The notes under the pieces were generated by a model that did no database searches, had not been told where the DNA came from, and was given only the letters and a program-made list of their open reading frames with translations. Positions 18,613 to 29,860 of a DNA stretch of 64,000 nt are shown here, piece after piece. Made by a program: the position numbers and the translations under genes. Each line of letters opens with the position of its first letter. Positions within the stretch are counted from its first letter, which is position 1. Source of the DNA: Clostridiales bacterium (GTDB taxonomy: Bacteria; Bacillota; Clostridia; Christensenellales; Borkfalkiaceae); contig SVHN01000004.1 in NCBI GenBank assembly GCA_015055805.1, positions 88,811-152,810 on the forward strand, in the 5' to 3' direction.

Positions 18613-21042
18613 ATGGACATCAAAAAAATCGAGAAGAAGTGGCAAGCTATTTGGGAAAAAGAAAAACTGAGCACGTTTAACCCAAAGAATACGGACAAAA
18701 AATACTATTGCTTAGAAATGTTCTCATACCCCTCTGCTGCTAAACTACATTTAGGACACTGGTACAACTATGGTCCTACCGACAGTTTTGTACGCTACAA
18801 GAAGATGAAAGGCTACGAAGTATTCCAACCTATGGGATTCGACGCTTTTGGACTTCCAGCAGAAAACTACGCCATTAAAACGGGGATACACCCAAAAGAC
18901 TCTACCGACAAAAATATTGCCAACATGGAACAAACACTACGTGAAATGGGCGCAATGTTTGATTGGAGCGCAGAGATTAAAACTTGCGAAGAAGATTATT
19001 ACAAATGGACGCAATGGCTATTCTTAAAACTTTACGAAAAAGGTCTTGCTTACAGAAAAGAAGCACCCGTAAACTGGTGTCCCGGCTGTAAAACCGTTCT
19101 TGCTAACGAGCAAGTTATTAACGGCGAATGCGAACGCTGCAAATCAGTAGTAGTTAAAAAGGATCTTACTCAATGGTTCTTTAAAATAACCGATTATGCT
19201 GAAGAATTACTTCAAGGCTTAAACGGACTTGACTGGCCTGAAAAAACAAAACTTATGCAAAAGAACTGGATCGGCAAGTCAACTGGTGGAGAAATTGAAT
19301 TCACCGCAGAAAGTGGCGACACTTTCAAGGTGTTTACCACACGCGCCGATACCCTATTCGGTGTTTCGTACGTTGTATTAGCACCCGAACACCCGTTGGT
19401 TAAGAAATTAACCTCCGACAAGCAGCGCGCAGCAGTTGAGGCTTATATCCTTGAAACCTCCAAGACAAATGAAATCGACAGACTTTCAACTACTCGTGAA
19501 AAAACCGGTGTTTACATTGGACACAATGCAATCAACCCTATTAATGGTAAAGTCGTACCTATTTACGCGGCTGATTACGTGCTTTATTCATACGGTACAG
19601 GCGCGGTTATGGGCGTTCCATCACACGACGAAAGAGACTTTGCCTTTGCTAACAAATACGGCCTTCCTATCAATAGAGTAATTAAAGGCGTAAATTGTGA
19701 CGACACTCTTCCTTTTGTCGAAGACGGTATAATCATAAATAGTCCGGGCTTCGACGGTATGAACAGCGAAGATGCTAGAAAGGCTATCATCAATCAGCTC
19801 GTTTGTTCTGGCAAAGCAGAACACAAGACAAACTATAGACTTAGAGACTGGCTTGTTTCGCGCCAACGTTATTGGGGCGCACCTATCCCCGTTATTCATT
19901 GCGATAAATGCGGCGTAGTTCCCGTGCCCTATTCCGATCTCCCAGTAAAGCTCCCTTACGACGTTGAGTTTACACCAGACGGAGAATCTCCGCTTGCAAA
20001 GCACGAAGGTTTTATGAACGTGAAATGTCCTATCTGCGGTGGCGACGCACATAGAGATCCCGACACGCTAGATACTTTCGTATGTTCAAGTTGGTATTAT
20101 TTAAGGTATCCAGACGCACACAACGCAAAAGAGCCGTTTAACCCAGAACATATTAACAAAATGTTACCCGTTGACAAATACGTCGGCGGCGCAGAACACG
20201 CTTGCATGCACTTACTATATGCTAGGTTCATCACAAAAGTATTGCGCGATTTAGGATACTTAAATTTTGACGAACCGTTCAAATCTCTTGTACACCAAGG
20301 TATAATTTTAGGACCTGACGGAATGAGAATGAGCAAATCAAGAGGCAATATAATTGCACCTGACCCCTACGTTCAAGAATTCGGCTCAGACGTACTAAGA
20401 CTTTATCTTATGTTCGGTTTCTCATATACCGAAGGCGGCCCTTGGAGTGACGACGGTATAAAGGCTATAACCAAGTTCTTAGACAGAATCGAAAGATTAG
20501 CAATCAAACTTAACGAAATGCCGAACAATAAATATAACGAGATTACTAAAATCGAAAAGGATTTATTGTACGCAACTAACTATGCTATTAAACAAGTAGA
20601 CAAAGATATGGAAGCATTCTCTTTTAACACCGCAGTTGCTCGTCTTATGGAACTACTTAACGCACTCACTAAGTTCGACACTATCGAAGGTCAAAAGAAC
20701 ATTAGCGTATTTAAGAACTGTTTCAAAACTCTTGTCCTACTACTTGCACCGTGCGCTCCCCACTTTGCCGAAGAAATTTGGGAAAGCATGGGCAATAAAA
20801 ACTCAATTTTCAACGCAAAATATCCAGAGTGCGACGAAAGCGCGCTTGTTTTAGACGAAGTTGAAGTTGCAGTTCAGATAAACAGCAAAATGCGAGGTAA
20901 AATCTTCGTTCCAAACAACGTTTCAGAAGAAAAAGCAAAAGAAATTATTTTTGCCAACGAAAAACTTAGCAACGAATTGAATGGAAAAGAGATTAAAAAA
21001 CTTATTATTGTCGCAAACAGACTCATCAACATTATCATTTAA
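18613..21042 (+). CDS. leuS: Leucyl-tRNA synthetase
   Basis: 809 aa; [59 protein letters not shown]. Confidence 0.97.
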   Translation: MDIKKIEKKWQAIWEKEKLSTFNPKNTDKKYYCLEMFSYPSAAKLHLGHWYNYGPTDSFVRYKKMKGYEVFQPMGFDAFGLPAENYAIKTGIHPKDSTDKNIANMEQTLREMGAMFDWSAEIKTCEEDYYKWTQWLFLKLYEKGLAYRKEAPVNWCPGCKTVLANEQVINGECERCKSVVVKKDLTQWFFKITDYAEELLQGLNGLDWPEKTKLMQKNWIGKSTGGEIEFTAESGDTFKVFTTRADTLFGVSYVVLAPEHPLVKKLTSDKQRAAVEAYILETSKTNEIDRLSTTREKTGVYIGHNAINPINGKVVPIYAADYVLYSYGTGAVMGVPSHDERDFAFANKYGLPINRVIKGVNCDDTLPFVEDGIIINSPGFDGMNSEDARKAIINQLVCSGKAEHKTNYRLRDWLVSRQRYWGAPIPVIHCDKCGVVPVPYSDLPVKLPYDVEFTPDGESPLAKHEGFMNVKCPICGGDAHRDPDTLDTFVCSSWYYLRYPDAHNAKEPFNPEHINKMLPVDKYVGGAEHACMHLLYARFITKVLRDLGYLNFDEPFKSLVHQGIILGPDGMRMSKSRGNIIAPDPYVQEFGSDVLRLYLMFGFSYTEGGPWSDDGIKAITKFLDRIERLAIKLNEMPNNKYNEITKIEKDLLYATNYAIKQVDKDMEAFSFNTAVARLMELLNALTKFDTIEGQKNISVFKNCFKTLVLLLAPCAPHFAEEIWESMGNKNSIFNAKYPECDESALVLDEVEVAVQINSKMRGKIFVPNNVSEEKAKEIIFANEKLSNELNGKEIKKLIIVANRLINIII

Positions 21043-21057
21043 TATCAGGAAAAGATT

Positions 21058-23499
21058 ATGTCAAACGTCCAGCAACCGTTAAACTTCGAAAGATTCACCC
21101 CGTCGGTAACGACGGGGCTTTCCGATTCACAAGTAAATTTAAGGCTACAACAAAACCTAAGCAATAAAGTAAACCAAAAATACTCTAAATCGTATATAAA
21201 CATTATCACTAATAACGTTTGTACTTTTTTTAACCTATTAGGTTTAATCTGCTTTATATCCCTAATTGCAACAGGCGCGACACTCAATCAGTTTATATTC
21301 GTATTTTTCTACGTAGCAAACATATCAATAGGTATTATTCAAGAAATTAGGGCAAAAAAATGCGTTGATAAACTTTCGTTAGTAGCCAACAAAGGCGTTA
21401 AAGTCATACGCAACGGCACAGAAATGGAAGTTGCAACTACAGACGTAGTCCTTGACGACATTATGCGTTTAGGTATAGGCAATCAAATCCCCACCGATTC
21501 TAAAATATTAGAAGGCGAAATAGAAGTAAACGAGTCACTACTTACCGGTGAATCAGTTCCTGTAAAAAAACGCGTTGGCGACACCTTATTAGCAGGTAGC
21601 TTTATTACGTCAGGCGTTTGCTTTGCCATTGCAGAAAAAGTTGGCAAAGACAACTATGTTGAAACCCTATCAGAAAAGGCTAAAGCGTATAAAAAGCCCA
21701 ACTCTGAAATAATGAATTCACTTAAACTCGTTATAAAATTCGTCGGCTGCATAATTCTTCCGATAGCCGCCGCGCTCATCATCAAATCGCTTATCCTTAA
21801 CCCTGGCAAAGTTGCAAGTTCGGTATTAGGATCTGCAACGGTGGTAATCGGCATGATACCGGCAGGCATGATTCTTTTAACAAGCGTCGCTCTTGCTGTT
21901 GGTATAGTAAAACTAGCAAGACACAACACACTTGTTCAAGACCTTTACTCACTTGAAATGCTTGCACGAGTTGATACTTTGTGTTTTGACAAGACAGGAA
22001 CGATAACTGATGGCAAAATGACTGTTAGCGACGTAGTAAAAATCAATGATACAAACGTAGACATAAAAGAAATAATCGGCGCAATGCTCGGCGCGTTAAA
22101 AGACAACAACCAAACGGCAATCGCACTTTATAATTATTTTGGACAAAACAATAGTTATAAGGCAATAAAAACTCTACCCTTTAATTCTTCAAGAAAGTTG
22201 TCTGCTGTAACCTTTGATAAAATCGGCACTTATGCTTTCGGCGCGCCTGAATTCCTATTAAACGATGCTAAATACGCTAAGATTGAAGAACAGATAAACG
22301 GATTTGCCGCAAAAGGTTTAAGAGTGTTGGCATTAGCACATTCTCTAGATAGCGTTACGGACGACTCTGCACCAAGCGACTTCTCTCCTATCGCGCTTAT
22401 ACTTATAGTAGATAACGTCAGAGAAGATGCTATATCAACTATATCTTGGTTTAAAGAAAATGGCGTAAACATTAAAGTTATCTCGGGCGATAACCCTATT
22501 ACTGTTGCAGAAGTTTCAAAACGTGTCGGAATCGACGGCGCAGATAAATACGTTAGCCTCGACGGCTTAAGTGACCAAGAAGTTTATGAAGTTGCAAATA
22601 AATATACCGTTTTTGGAAGAGTTACCCCTGAACAAAAAGCAATACTAGTTAAAGCAATGAAAGACGCTGGACACGTCACCGCAATGACTGGCGACGGTGT
22701 AAACGATATACTTGCCCTTAAAGAAGCTGATTGCGCAATATCAGTTGCAGCTGGTAGTGATGCAGCGCGCAACGTATCTCACTTAGTTTTAACCGACAAT
22801 AACTTCAACTCATTACCCAAGGTTGTATACGAAGGTAGGCGCGTTATCAACAACGTTCAAAGTTCTGCGTCGTTATTTTTAATGAAAACGCTGTTCACAA
22901 TGCTTATGGCGGTTATCTCATTATGCCTGCCTTACATGCATACTTACCCGTTCGTCGCATCACAAATGAACCCACTTGAATTTGTTGTTATAGGTATCCC
23001 TGCATTTTTCTTATCACTACAACCGAACGATTCAAGGGTTGAAGGACGATTTATAAGTCACGTTATTAAAAACTCCCTGCCTGCAGCGTTGCTTATGATA
23101 ACAAGCGTTGTCATTGTGGAAATCATCAAAAAGACAGTTGGTTACTTTGACGATAGCGTTTATACTAATATGCAAGTTTACCTTATACTTATTGCAGGGC
23201 TTATTAATCTATGCTTTGTTTGTCGTCCGTTCAACAAGTATAAAACTATCCTTTTCTCACTTGCCTCTGCTTGTGTTTTAGGTATCGTTATATCTTCAAT
23301 ATTTAACGCCGTACCATTTATTAATAACTTCTTTATGTATAAGGCAATGATGCCGATATCCGAATACTGGCACCATATTTTGATTGTTTTAGGCATATCT
23401 ATAATCGATATTCCCTTAGCTATTTTACTTCAAAAGTTGTTTAGAAAAGTTAATTTCGATAACTTCGGCAGAAAGCAAATAGAAAACATGGATAAATAA
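21058..23499 (+). CDS. HAD-IC cation-transporting P-type ATPase (CtpE-like)
   Basis: 813 aa; DKTGTITDGKM, ESLLTGESVPVKK, MTGDGVNDILALKEADCAI. Confidence 0.88.
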   Translation: MSNVQQPLNFERFTPSVTTGLSDSQVNLRLQQNLSNKVNQKYSKSYINIITNNVCTFFNLLGLICFISLIATGATLNQFIFVFFYVANISIGIIQEIRAKKCVDKLSLVANKGVKVIRNGTEMEVATTDVVLDDIMRLGIGNQIPTDSKILEGEIEVNESLLTGESVPVKKRVGDTLLAGSFITSGVCFAIAEKVGKDNYVETLSEKAKAYKKPNSEIMNSLKLVIKFVGCIILPIAAALIIKSLILNPGKVASSVLGSATVVIGMIPAGMILLTSVALAVGIVKLARHNTLVQDLYSLEMLARVDTLCFDKTGTITDGKMTVSDVVKINDTNVDIKEIIGAMLGALKDNNQTAIALYNYFGQNNSYKAIKTLPFNSSRKLSAVTFDKIGTYAFGAPEFLLNDAKYAKIEEQINGFAAKGLRVLALAHSLDSVTDDSAPSDFSPIALILIVDNVREDAISTISWFKENGVNIKVISGDNPITVAEVSKRVGIDGADKYVSLDGLSDQEVYEVANKYTVFGRVTPEQKAILVKAMKDAGHVTAMTGDGVNDILALKEADCAISVAAGSDAARNVSHLVLTDNNFNSLPKVVYEGRRVINNVQSSASLFLMKTLFTMLMAVISLCLPYMHTYPFVASQMNPLEFVVIGIPAFFLSLQPNDSRVEGRFISHVIKNSLPAALLMITSVVIVEIIKKTVGYFDDSVYTNMQVYLILIAGLINLCFVCRPFNKYKTILFSLASACVLGIVISSIFNAVPFINNFFMYKAMMPISEYWHHILIVLGISIIDIPLAILLQKLFRKVNFDNFGRKQIENMDK

Positions 23500-23514
23500 A
23501 TTAAATTGGCTATA

Positions 23515-23572
23515 TTTAAATGCAAATAAAAAACCGTCAGTTTTTACTGACGGTTTTTTATTTGCATTTAAA
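23515..23572. terminator. Bidirectional terminator with a 26-bp perfect stem
   Basis: TTTAAATGCAAATAAAAAACCGTCAG-ttttta-CTGACGGTTTTTTATTTGCATTTAAA between convergent genes. Confidence 0.9.
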
Positions 23573-23803
23573 TTATTGTTTATCTTCGATCAATTTAATA
23601 ATATCGCCAACGGTCTTAATGTTAACTGCATCTTCTTCAGGCACGGTAATTTCAAACTCTTCTTCAAGTCCCATAAGCATTTCAACGATATCGAGTGAGT
23701 CTGCTCCTAAATCTTTAACAACTTCTTTTTCGTCTAGAATTTCATCAACAGATTTGTTAAGCTGACTAGCTATAAGCTGTTTTACTTTTTCTGCTACTGA
23801 CAT
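23573..23803 (-). CDS. acpP: Acyl carrier protein
   Basis: 76 aa; [22 protein letters not shown] phosphopantetheine site. Confidence 0.95.
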   Translation of the reverse strand: MSVAEKVKQLIASQLNKSVDEILDEKEVVKDLGADSLDIVEMLMGLEEEFEITVPEEDAVNIKTVGDIIKLIEDKQ

Positions 23804-23881
23804 TTGTTGCCTCCTTTATTAATTTCACTATGTATATATTATAATACTTTTATTTACATAACGCAAGTAAATAAGAAAAAA

Positions 23882-25264
23882 TTATTTATTTTGAGGAATA
23901 TCAGGAATTGTTTCAAAGCCTTTTTCAAGGTCGGCATCGGTCGGAACGTAATCGGTCATTTGCCCTGCGTTAAATGCTGAATATGCTTTAAGATCAAAGT
24001 AACCTGTTCCTGTTAAACAGAATACAATCTTCTTTTTCTCACCCGTTTTCTTGCATTTTAACGCCTCGTCAATTGCAACGCGAATACTATGTGAAGATTC
24101 AGGCGCAGGAAGTATTCCTTCGGATTTTGCAAATGTTACCGCAGCGTCAAACACTTCCGTCTGTTTTACTGTAGTTGCCTCCATATATCCGTCGTGATAA
24201 AGCTTTGAAACGATAGGATTCATACCGTGATAGCGAAGTCCACCAGAATGATTTGGCGCAGGCATAAACCCAGAACCAAGCGTATACATCTTCATTAACG
24301 GTGTAGTTTTACCAGTGTCACCGTAATCGTAAACGTATTTACCCCTTGTCATAGACGGGCAAGATGCAGGTTCAACGCCGACTATCCTATAATTTTTAGT
24401 ACCGTTAATCTTATCTTTTACGAACGGCGCAATAAAACCACCAAAGTTTGACCCGCCACCAACACAACTAATAATTATATCTGGTTCGATGTTATATTTA
24501 TCAAGAACGGCTTTGGTTTCAAGACCTATAATAGTTTGATGTAGTATTACGTGATCCATAACACTACCTAAAACGTATTTACAGTTAGGCGTGGACTTAG
24601 ACTTTTCGATAGCTTCAGAAACAGCGCACCCCAGCGACCCACCTGTTTCAGGATATTTTTCGAGAATACTTCTTCCTACTTCGGTAGTAGTTGAAGGACT
24701 TGGTATAACTTTACCGCCGTACGTTTCAATAACAGCCTTTCTAAACGGTTTTTGTTCTGCGCTACATTTAACCATAAAAACGGTCAAATCCATACCATAA
24801 TACGCGCAAGCCATAGATAGAGCCGTTCCCCACTGTCCAGCACCCGTTTCAGTGGTGAGCGAAGTTAAACCTTGTTCTTTTGCGTAATACGCTTGTGCCA
24901 CGGCAGAGTTTAATTTATGCGAACCAGAAGTATTGTTACCTTCAAATTTGTAATAAATCTCAGCAGGCGTGTCCAAAACCTTTTCAAGGCAATACGCTCT
25001 TGTCAACGGTGACGGACGTATCATTTTATAAAACTCTTGAATTTCTTCAGGTATAGGAATATATTCGTCTGTAACGTTAAGTTCTTGTTCAACAAGTTCC
25101 GAACAAAAGACCTCGGATAATTCTTCTTTAGTTATAGGTTTAAGTGTCTTAGGATTAAGCGCAGGTTCGTGCTTATCTTTCATTACGGCATTAAGATTAT
25201 ACCAAAACTTAGGTAATTCACTTTCTTCGAGATACATTTTTGTTGGGATACGTTTGTTTGCCAT
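23882..25264 (-). CDS. TrpB2-type tryptophan synthase beta-like PLP enzyme
   Basis: 460 aa; FEGNNTSGSHKLNSAVAQAYYAK, ETGAGQWGTALS, CVGGGSNFGG, NHSGGLRYHG; no trpA adjacent. Confidence 0.9.
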   Translation of the reverse strand: MANKRIPTKMYLEESELPKFWYNLNAVMKDKHEPALNPKTLKPITKEELSEVFCSELVEQELNVTDEYIPIPEEIQEFYKMIRPSPLTRAYCLEKVLDTPAEIYYKFEGNNTSGSHKLNSAVAQAYYAKEQGLTSLTTETGAGQWGTALSMACAYYGMDLTVFMVKCSAEQKPFRKAVIETYGGKVIPSPSTTTEVGRSILEKYPETGGSLGCAVSEAIEKSKSTPNCKYVLGSVMDHVILHQTIIGLETKAVLDKYNIEPDIIISCVGGGSNFGGFIAPFVKDKINGTKNYRIVGVEPASCPSMTRGKYVYDYGDTGKTTPLMKMYTLGSGFMPAPNHSGGLRYHGMNPIVSKLYHDGYMEATTVKQTEVFDAAVTFAKSEGILPAPESSHSIRVAIDEALKCKKTGEKKKIVFCLTGTGYFDLKAYSAFNAGQMTDYVPTDADLEKGFETIPDIPQNK

Positions 25265-25290
25265 AATATTTCAACCTCCAAAATAATAAT

Positions 25291-25549
25291 AAAAAAACAC
25301 GGACTCAACCCCACATGGGACGAATTATCCGTGTTGCCACCCATTTTTACAAGAAACTCTTGCCTCATTAAAGTACTATCATACTTCGCCGCTTTAACGC
25401 TCGGCTTGCGTCAATAACTACTTTCTTCATTTCGCCATTGCCCTCGATAATCCATTCAGCAAAATCTTACCGTTTGCTCACACCAACCGCAAACTCTCTT
25501 TAAGTCCAAATAATGCTTACTACTTTATCTCAACGGTTTATTTATAATT
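25291..25549 (-). promoter_or_regulatory. T-box leader, Trp specifier (UGG)
   Basis: Minus strand: AGAGAGTTTGCGGTTGGTGTGAGC (stem I), CTGAATGGATT specifier TGG at 25454-25452, GGGTGGCAACACGG T-box at 25342-25329, terminator AACACGGA...TCCGTGTTTTTTT at 25335-25291. Confidence 0.9.
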
Positions 25550-25555
25550 TACTAA

Positions 25556-25584
25556 ATAATATCACCTTTTATCAAAGTTGTCAA
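25556..25584 (-). promoter_or_regulatory. sigma-A promoter of the T-box/trpB2 transcript
   Basis: TTGACA (25584-25579), 17-nt spacer, TATTAT (25561-25556). Confidence 0.78.
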
Positions 25585-25600
25585 CTAATTTATGTCTATT

Positions 25601-27406
25601 TTAGATTTTTTTAATCAATACTGCTATCGAGTTTCCCTTCAACAAAAACTCTTCTGTATATGATTTTTTAGTTATATAATCATATAGCTCACCGTCAAAA
25701 TTGATGACGTATTCTCCGTCGCCAATGTTTGTCGCAACAAGAATTTCAGACTTGTCGTCGCGCCTAGCATAAACAAACGCACCGCCTGATGCAAATAATT
25801 CCTCATACTCACCATTAGAAAAAGCAGAAAATTCACTTCTTAATTGACCTAAAAACTTATACCACGAAAGAAGTTCGTCATCTTCATTTCCCCAAGGATA
25901 AGTACGCCTGTTTAGCGGGTCAATATATCCCTGCATACCGATTTCGTCACCGTAATACACACAAGGTACACCGCACAGCGTATACTGCAAGAGCGATGCA
26001 ATTTTGACCCTAACCCTAGCATCGCGCATTTTTTCTTCCGAAATAAAGGTTTTTTCCATGACCTTTTTAGTTTTGCCGTCAAGGTTTTCCCCTGCAAGTG
26101 AAGTTATAAGCCTTTTCGTATCATGCGTTGATAAAATATTCATTAGTGAATCAAGCACGGCTTTGGGATAGTGGTCAATCTGCTCTTTTATTACCCAAGA
26201 AAGCTGTCTTTCATCACCGTTTCTAACGTAATTAATTATTGCATTTTTAAGCGGATAATTCATAACAGAATCAAGTTCTGCACCTTGAAAATACTCTCTA
26301 CGCACTCCGTAAGCAATCTTATTTGACGCGTCTTCCCAAACCTCACCAATTATAATTCCGTCATTATTTATACCTTTAACTGCTTTTCTAATTTTTTTAA
26401 CGAATTCGCTCGGTAATTCGTCAACTACGTCAAGACGCCAACCGCCAACACCAAGTTTAGTATAGTGTTCTAAAACGCCGTCAACACCTGTAATATAGTT
26501 TATAAAATCAGGATTTGATTCATTTACCGCCGGAAGAGTTTTTATACCCCACCAAGCCTCATAGTTTTTTGGATAATTAGTAAAGTTATACCAAGTATAA
26601 TACGGCGAATCTTTGCTTTGGTAAGCACCTAAACTATCGTAGTTACCATACCTGTTAAAATACAAACTGTCATCACCGGTATGATTAAATACCCCGTCAA
26701 GAATAATTTTTATACCTTTATCTTTTGCGCAATTGATAAGTTCTTTCAAGTCTTCTTCTGTACCTAAAAGTGGATCTATTTGCATATAGTTTCCAGTATC
26801 ATATCTATGGTTAGAATATGCCTTAAAAATAGGATTAAGATATATTGCTGTTACACCAAGATCGAATAAATAATCAAGTTTTGACGTAATACCTTTAAGG
26901 TCGCCACCAAAAAAATCGTTATTCATAACCTGACCAAATTCGTTTGGTTCATAAATAGGTGTATCTGCCCAACGATCATGCAAAACTTTTCCATCTTCAA
27001 TCTTTTTATTCGAGCCCGAACAACAAAATCTATCAGGGAAAATTTGATAAATTATCCCACCGTTAAGCCAGTTAGGAACGCTATAATCTTTAGAAAAAAC
27101 CGTATGTTGAAATAATACAGGGTTGTCAGTAATAACGCCAAGATAATCATTGCCGAGCCCGATAAATTTTCCATTACTTAAATTAAAACAATAATAATAC
27201 AGTCCAACCTCTAGTTTGACGTCAATGGCGAACACGTCGCCAAGTTTAGTCATACTAAAATAATTTTCTTCGCCTGTTTTATCACTTTTTAAAACGAAAA
27301 CGACAGAGTCAAAATCACCTTTGACTCTGAACGTAACGCTTTTATCGGCACATACAGCACCGATATCAGATTTATAAAATTTATCGAGAGGATTAAAAAT
27401 TATCAT
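25601..27406 (-). CDS. GH13 alpha-amylase/neopullulanase-type glycosidase
   Basis: 601 aa; YQIFPDRF, LDGVFNHTG, GWRLDVVDE, GEVWED, STHDTKR. Confidence 0.9.
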   Translation of the reverse strand: MIIFNPLDKFYKSDIGAVCADKSVTFRVKGDFDSVVFVLKSDKTGEENYFSMTKLGDVFAIDVKLEVGLYYYCFNLSNGKFIGLGNDYLGVITDNPVLFQHTVFSKDYSVPNWLNGGIIYQIFPDRFCCSGSNKKIEDGKVLHDRWADTPIYEPNEFGQVMNNDFFGGDLKGITSKLDYLFDLGVTAIYLNPIFKAYSNHRYDTGNYMQIDPLLGTEEDLKELINCAKDKGIKIILDGVFNHTGDDSLYFNRYGNYDSLGAYQSKDSPYYTWYNFTNYPKNYEAWWGIKTLPAVNESNPDFINYITGVDGVLEHYTKLGVGGWRLDVVDELPSEFVKKIRKAVKGINNDGIIIGEVWEDASNKIAYGVRREYFQGAELDSVMNYPLKNAIINYVRNGDERQLSWVIKEQIDHYPKAVLDSLMNILSTHDTKRLITSLAGENLDGKTKKVMEKTFISEEKMRDARVRVKIASLLQYTLCGVPCVYYGDEIGMQGYIDPLNRRTYPWGNEDDELLSWYKFLGQLRSEFSAFSNGEYEELFASGGAFVYARRDDKSEILVATNIGDGEYVINFDGELYDYITKKSYTEEFLLKGNSIAVLIKKI

Positions 27407-27411
27407 AAATA

Positions 27412-29835
27412 TTATTTAATCCTTTTTAATCCCCAAATGCGGTCTGCGTATTCTCTTATACTTCTATCACTAGCAAATATTCCAGCCGTAGCAATATTAT
27501 TCAAGCTCTTCTTTGCCCAATCAAGCTTATTCTTATAAACTTCATCAGCTTTTTCATGTATTTCACAGAACGAACCAAAATCAGCAAGACACATATACGG
27601 GTCCGCAACAGGACTACCCGTTAATAAATAGTTTGAAATATCATTAAAACTTTGACCATTAAATCCACGATTTAACGCCTTAATTACTTTTTCAAGTTTA
27701 ATATTATTAGCGTAAAACTCTGACGCGTTATAACCGTGCGCCCAAAACTTATCAACTTCTTTTGCAGTAAGACCGAAAATGAAAATATTTTCATCACCGC
27801 AAGCCTCACGCATTTCAACGTTTGCGCCGTCAAGTGTTCCTATGGTTAGCGCACCGTTAATCATAAACTTCATATTACCTGTTCCGCTAGCCTCTTTACC
27901 TGCCTGTGAAATCTGTTCGCTTATCTCCGTTGCAGGCATAAGCTTTTCAGCCATAGATACGCAGTAATCTTCCATATAAACAACGTTGAGTTTTTGATTG
28001 ATTTTAGGATTTTTTCTTATATCTTCACTAAGCGCGCAAATAAGTTTAATTACTTGTTTCGCAAAGTAATAACCAGGTGCAGCCTTGGCGCCGAATATAA
28101 AGGTTTTCGGTGTCATAGGCAGGTCGGGGTTTTCTTTCAAGTCGTTGTATAAAGATATAATATAAAGCGCGTTCATAAGCTGACGCTTATACTCGTGAAG
28201 ACGCTTTGCCTGCACATCAAATAAAGAATTAGGATCAATTACAACGCCCTGTTTCTTTTTAGCAAACTCACAGAACTGCAATTTTTTAATCTTTTTGATC
28301 TCGTTAAGTTTTTCTAAAACAGCCTTGTCATTTTCAAATTGTTTGAACTTAATAAGTTGCGCAGCATCATAAACGTATCCGTCACCTATACAATCATTTA
28401 ACAACCCACACAGTTCGGGGTTAGACTGACATAGCCAACGTCTATGAGCAATACCGTTAGTGACGTTGGTAAACTTTTCAGGATAAATTTCGTAGAAATC
28501 TTTGAAAATGCTATCTTTAATTATATCGCTATGAAGTGCCGAAACTCCGTTTACCGTGTGTGATGCAATAACGCTTAAATTTGCCATTTTGATTTGATTA
28601 TGAGAGAATACGCTCATTCTGTCTATCTTATCCCAATCGCCAGGGAATCTGTTCCACATCTCACCACAGAATCTTTGGTTAATTTCTCTTAAAATCATAT
28701 GAATACGCGGAAGACGTCTAGCAATAAGGTCTTCACTCCATTTTTCAAGTGCCTCACTCATAACCGTATGGTTTGTGTAAGCAACAGTTCTAGTTACGAT
28801 ACTCCAAGCATCGTCCCAAGTATAACCGCGTTCGTCCATAAGTATTCTCATAAGTTCGGGAATACAAAGCGCGGGGTGCGTATCGTTTATGTGTATAGCA
28901 GCTTTTTCTGGTAAAGTATCGAGCGAACCGTAGCGTCTAACGTGGTCGTTAACGATATCTTGAAGAGCAGCAGAAACTAACAGATATTGCTGTTTTAATC
29001 TTAGAGATTTACCTTCAAAATGATTATCCGAAGGATACAAAACCTTTGAGATAAGTTCGGCTTCGTTATCTTCTTGCATACTGCGCATATAATCGCCTTG
29101 CGAAAAGGTTTTCATATCGAAGTCGCGAATGTTTTGCGCCTTCCAAAGCCTTAAAACAGAAACAGCTTCGCTATCTTTACCAGATATCATCATATCGTAA
29201 GCAACCGCTTCTACTTCTTTCGCGTCAATATGTTCAATTTTAAGACCGTTTTCCGTCCAGTATTCTTTTATATGCCCGTCAAACTTAACCTTAAAGGTTT
29301 TATCAAGTCTTTGCGTAAGCCAAACTTCACCACCGGGCAACCAAATATCCGGTAGTTCCATTTGCCAACCATCAACGATTTTTTGTTTAAATAAACCGTA
29401 TTCATACCTAATAGAATATCCCATTGCAGGATAATTCTGACTTGCAAGTGCATCCATAAAACAAGCGGCAAGTCTTCCAAGTCCGCCGTTTCCAAGTCCA
29501 GCATCAGGTTCAATTTCATAAAGGTCTTCAAGCGAACACTTAAATTCGTTTTTAAGTGCCGCATTAAACGCATCTTGTATGCTTAGGTTATAGGCATTAT
29601 TTTTAAGCGACTGACCAAGCAAAAACTCCATACAGAGATAATAAACTCTTTTGCCACCCTTTGCGCGGTATTTTTTGTTAAAGGCACTGCGTTTTTCAAG
29701 CAACATATCCCTTACACACATTACGACCGCTTTATATATCTGTTCTTTCGTTGCCTCTTTGGGCGTTACCCCGAAATACTTTGATAGTTTACTTTTAATT
29801 AGTCCTACTGCATCTTTTTCGGTTATTGGATTCAT
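27412..29835 (-). CDS. glgP: Glycogen/starch phosphorylase
   Basis: 807 aa; CMEFLLGQSL, EPDAGLGNGGLGRLAACFMDA, EASGTGNMKFMINGALTIGTLDGANVE. Confidence 0.96.
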   Translation of the reverse strand: MNPITEKDAVGLIKSKLSKYFGVTPKEATKEQIYKAVVMCVRDMLLEKRSAFNKKYRAKGGKRVYYLCMEFLLGQSLKNNAYNLSIQDAFNAALKNEFKCSLEDLYEIEPDAGLGNGGLGRLAACFMDALASQNYPAMGYSIRYEYGLFKQKIVDGWQMELPDIWLPGGEVWLTQRLDKTFKVKFDGHIKEYWTENGLKIEHIDAKEVEAVAYDMMISGKDSEAVSVLRLWKAQNIRDFDMKTFSQGDYMRSMQEDNEAELISKVLYPSDNHFEGKSLRLKQQYLLVSAALQDIVNDHVRRYGSLDTLPEKAAIHINDTHPALCIPELMRILMDERGYTWDDAWSIVTRTVAYTNHTVMSEALEKWSEDLIARRLPRIHMILREINQRFCGEMWNRFPGDWDKIDRMSVFSHNQIKMANLSVIASHTVNGVSALHSDIIKDSIFKDFYEIYPEKFTNVTNGIAHRRWLCQSNPELCGLLNDCIGDGYVYDAAQLIKFKQFENDKAVLEKLNEIKKIKKLQFCEFAKKKQGVVIDPNSLFDVQAKRLHEYKRQLMNALYIISLYNDLKENPDLPMTPKTFIFGAKAAPGYYFAKQVIKLICALSEDIRKNPKINQKLNVVYMEDYCVSMAEKLMPATEISEQISQAGKEASGTGNMKFMINGALTIGTLDGANVEMREACGDENIFIFGLTAKEVDKFWAHGYNASEFYANNIKLEKVIKALNRGFNGQSFNDISNYLLTGSPVADPYMCLADFGSFCEIHEKADEVYKNKLDWAKKSLNNIATAGIFASDRSIREYADRIWGLKRIK

Positions 29836-29860
29836 TGTATTCTCCTAAAATTTTTGTCCA

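Noticed and set aside
19621-20052. 143-aa minus-strand ORF inside leuS
   Set aside because: Antisense shadow of leuS; no independent signals.
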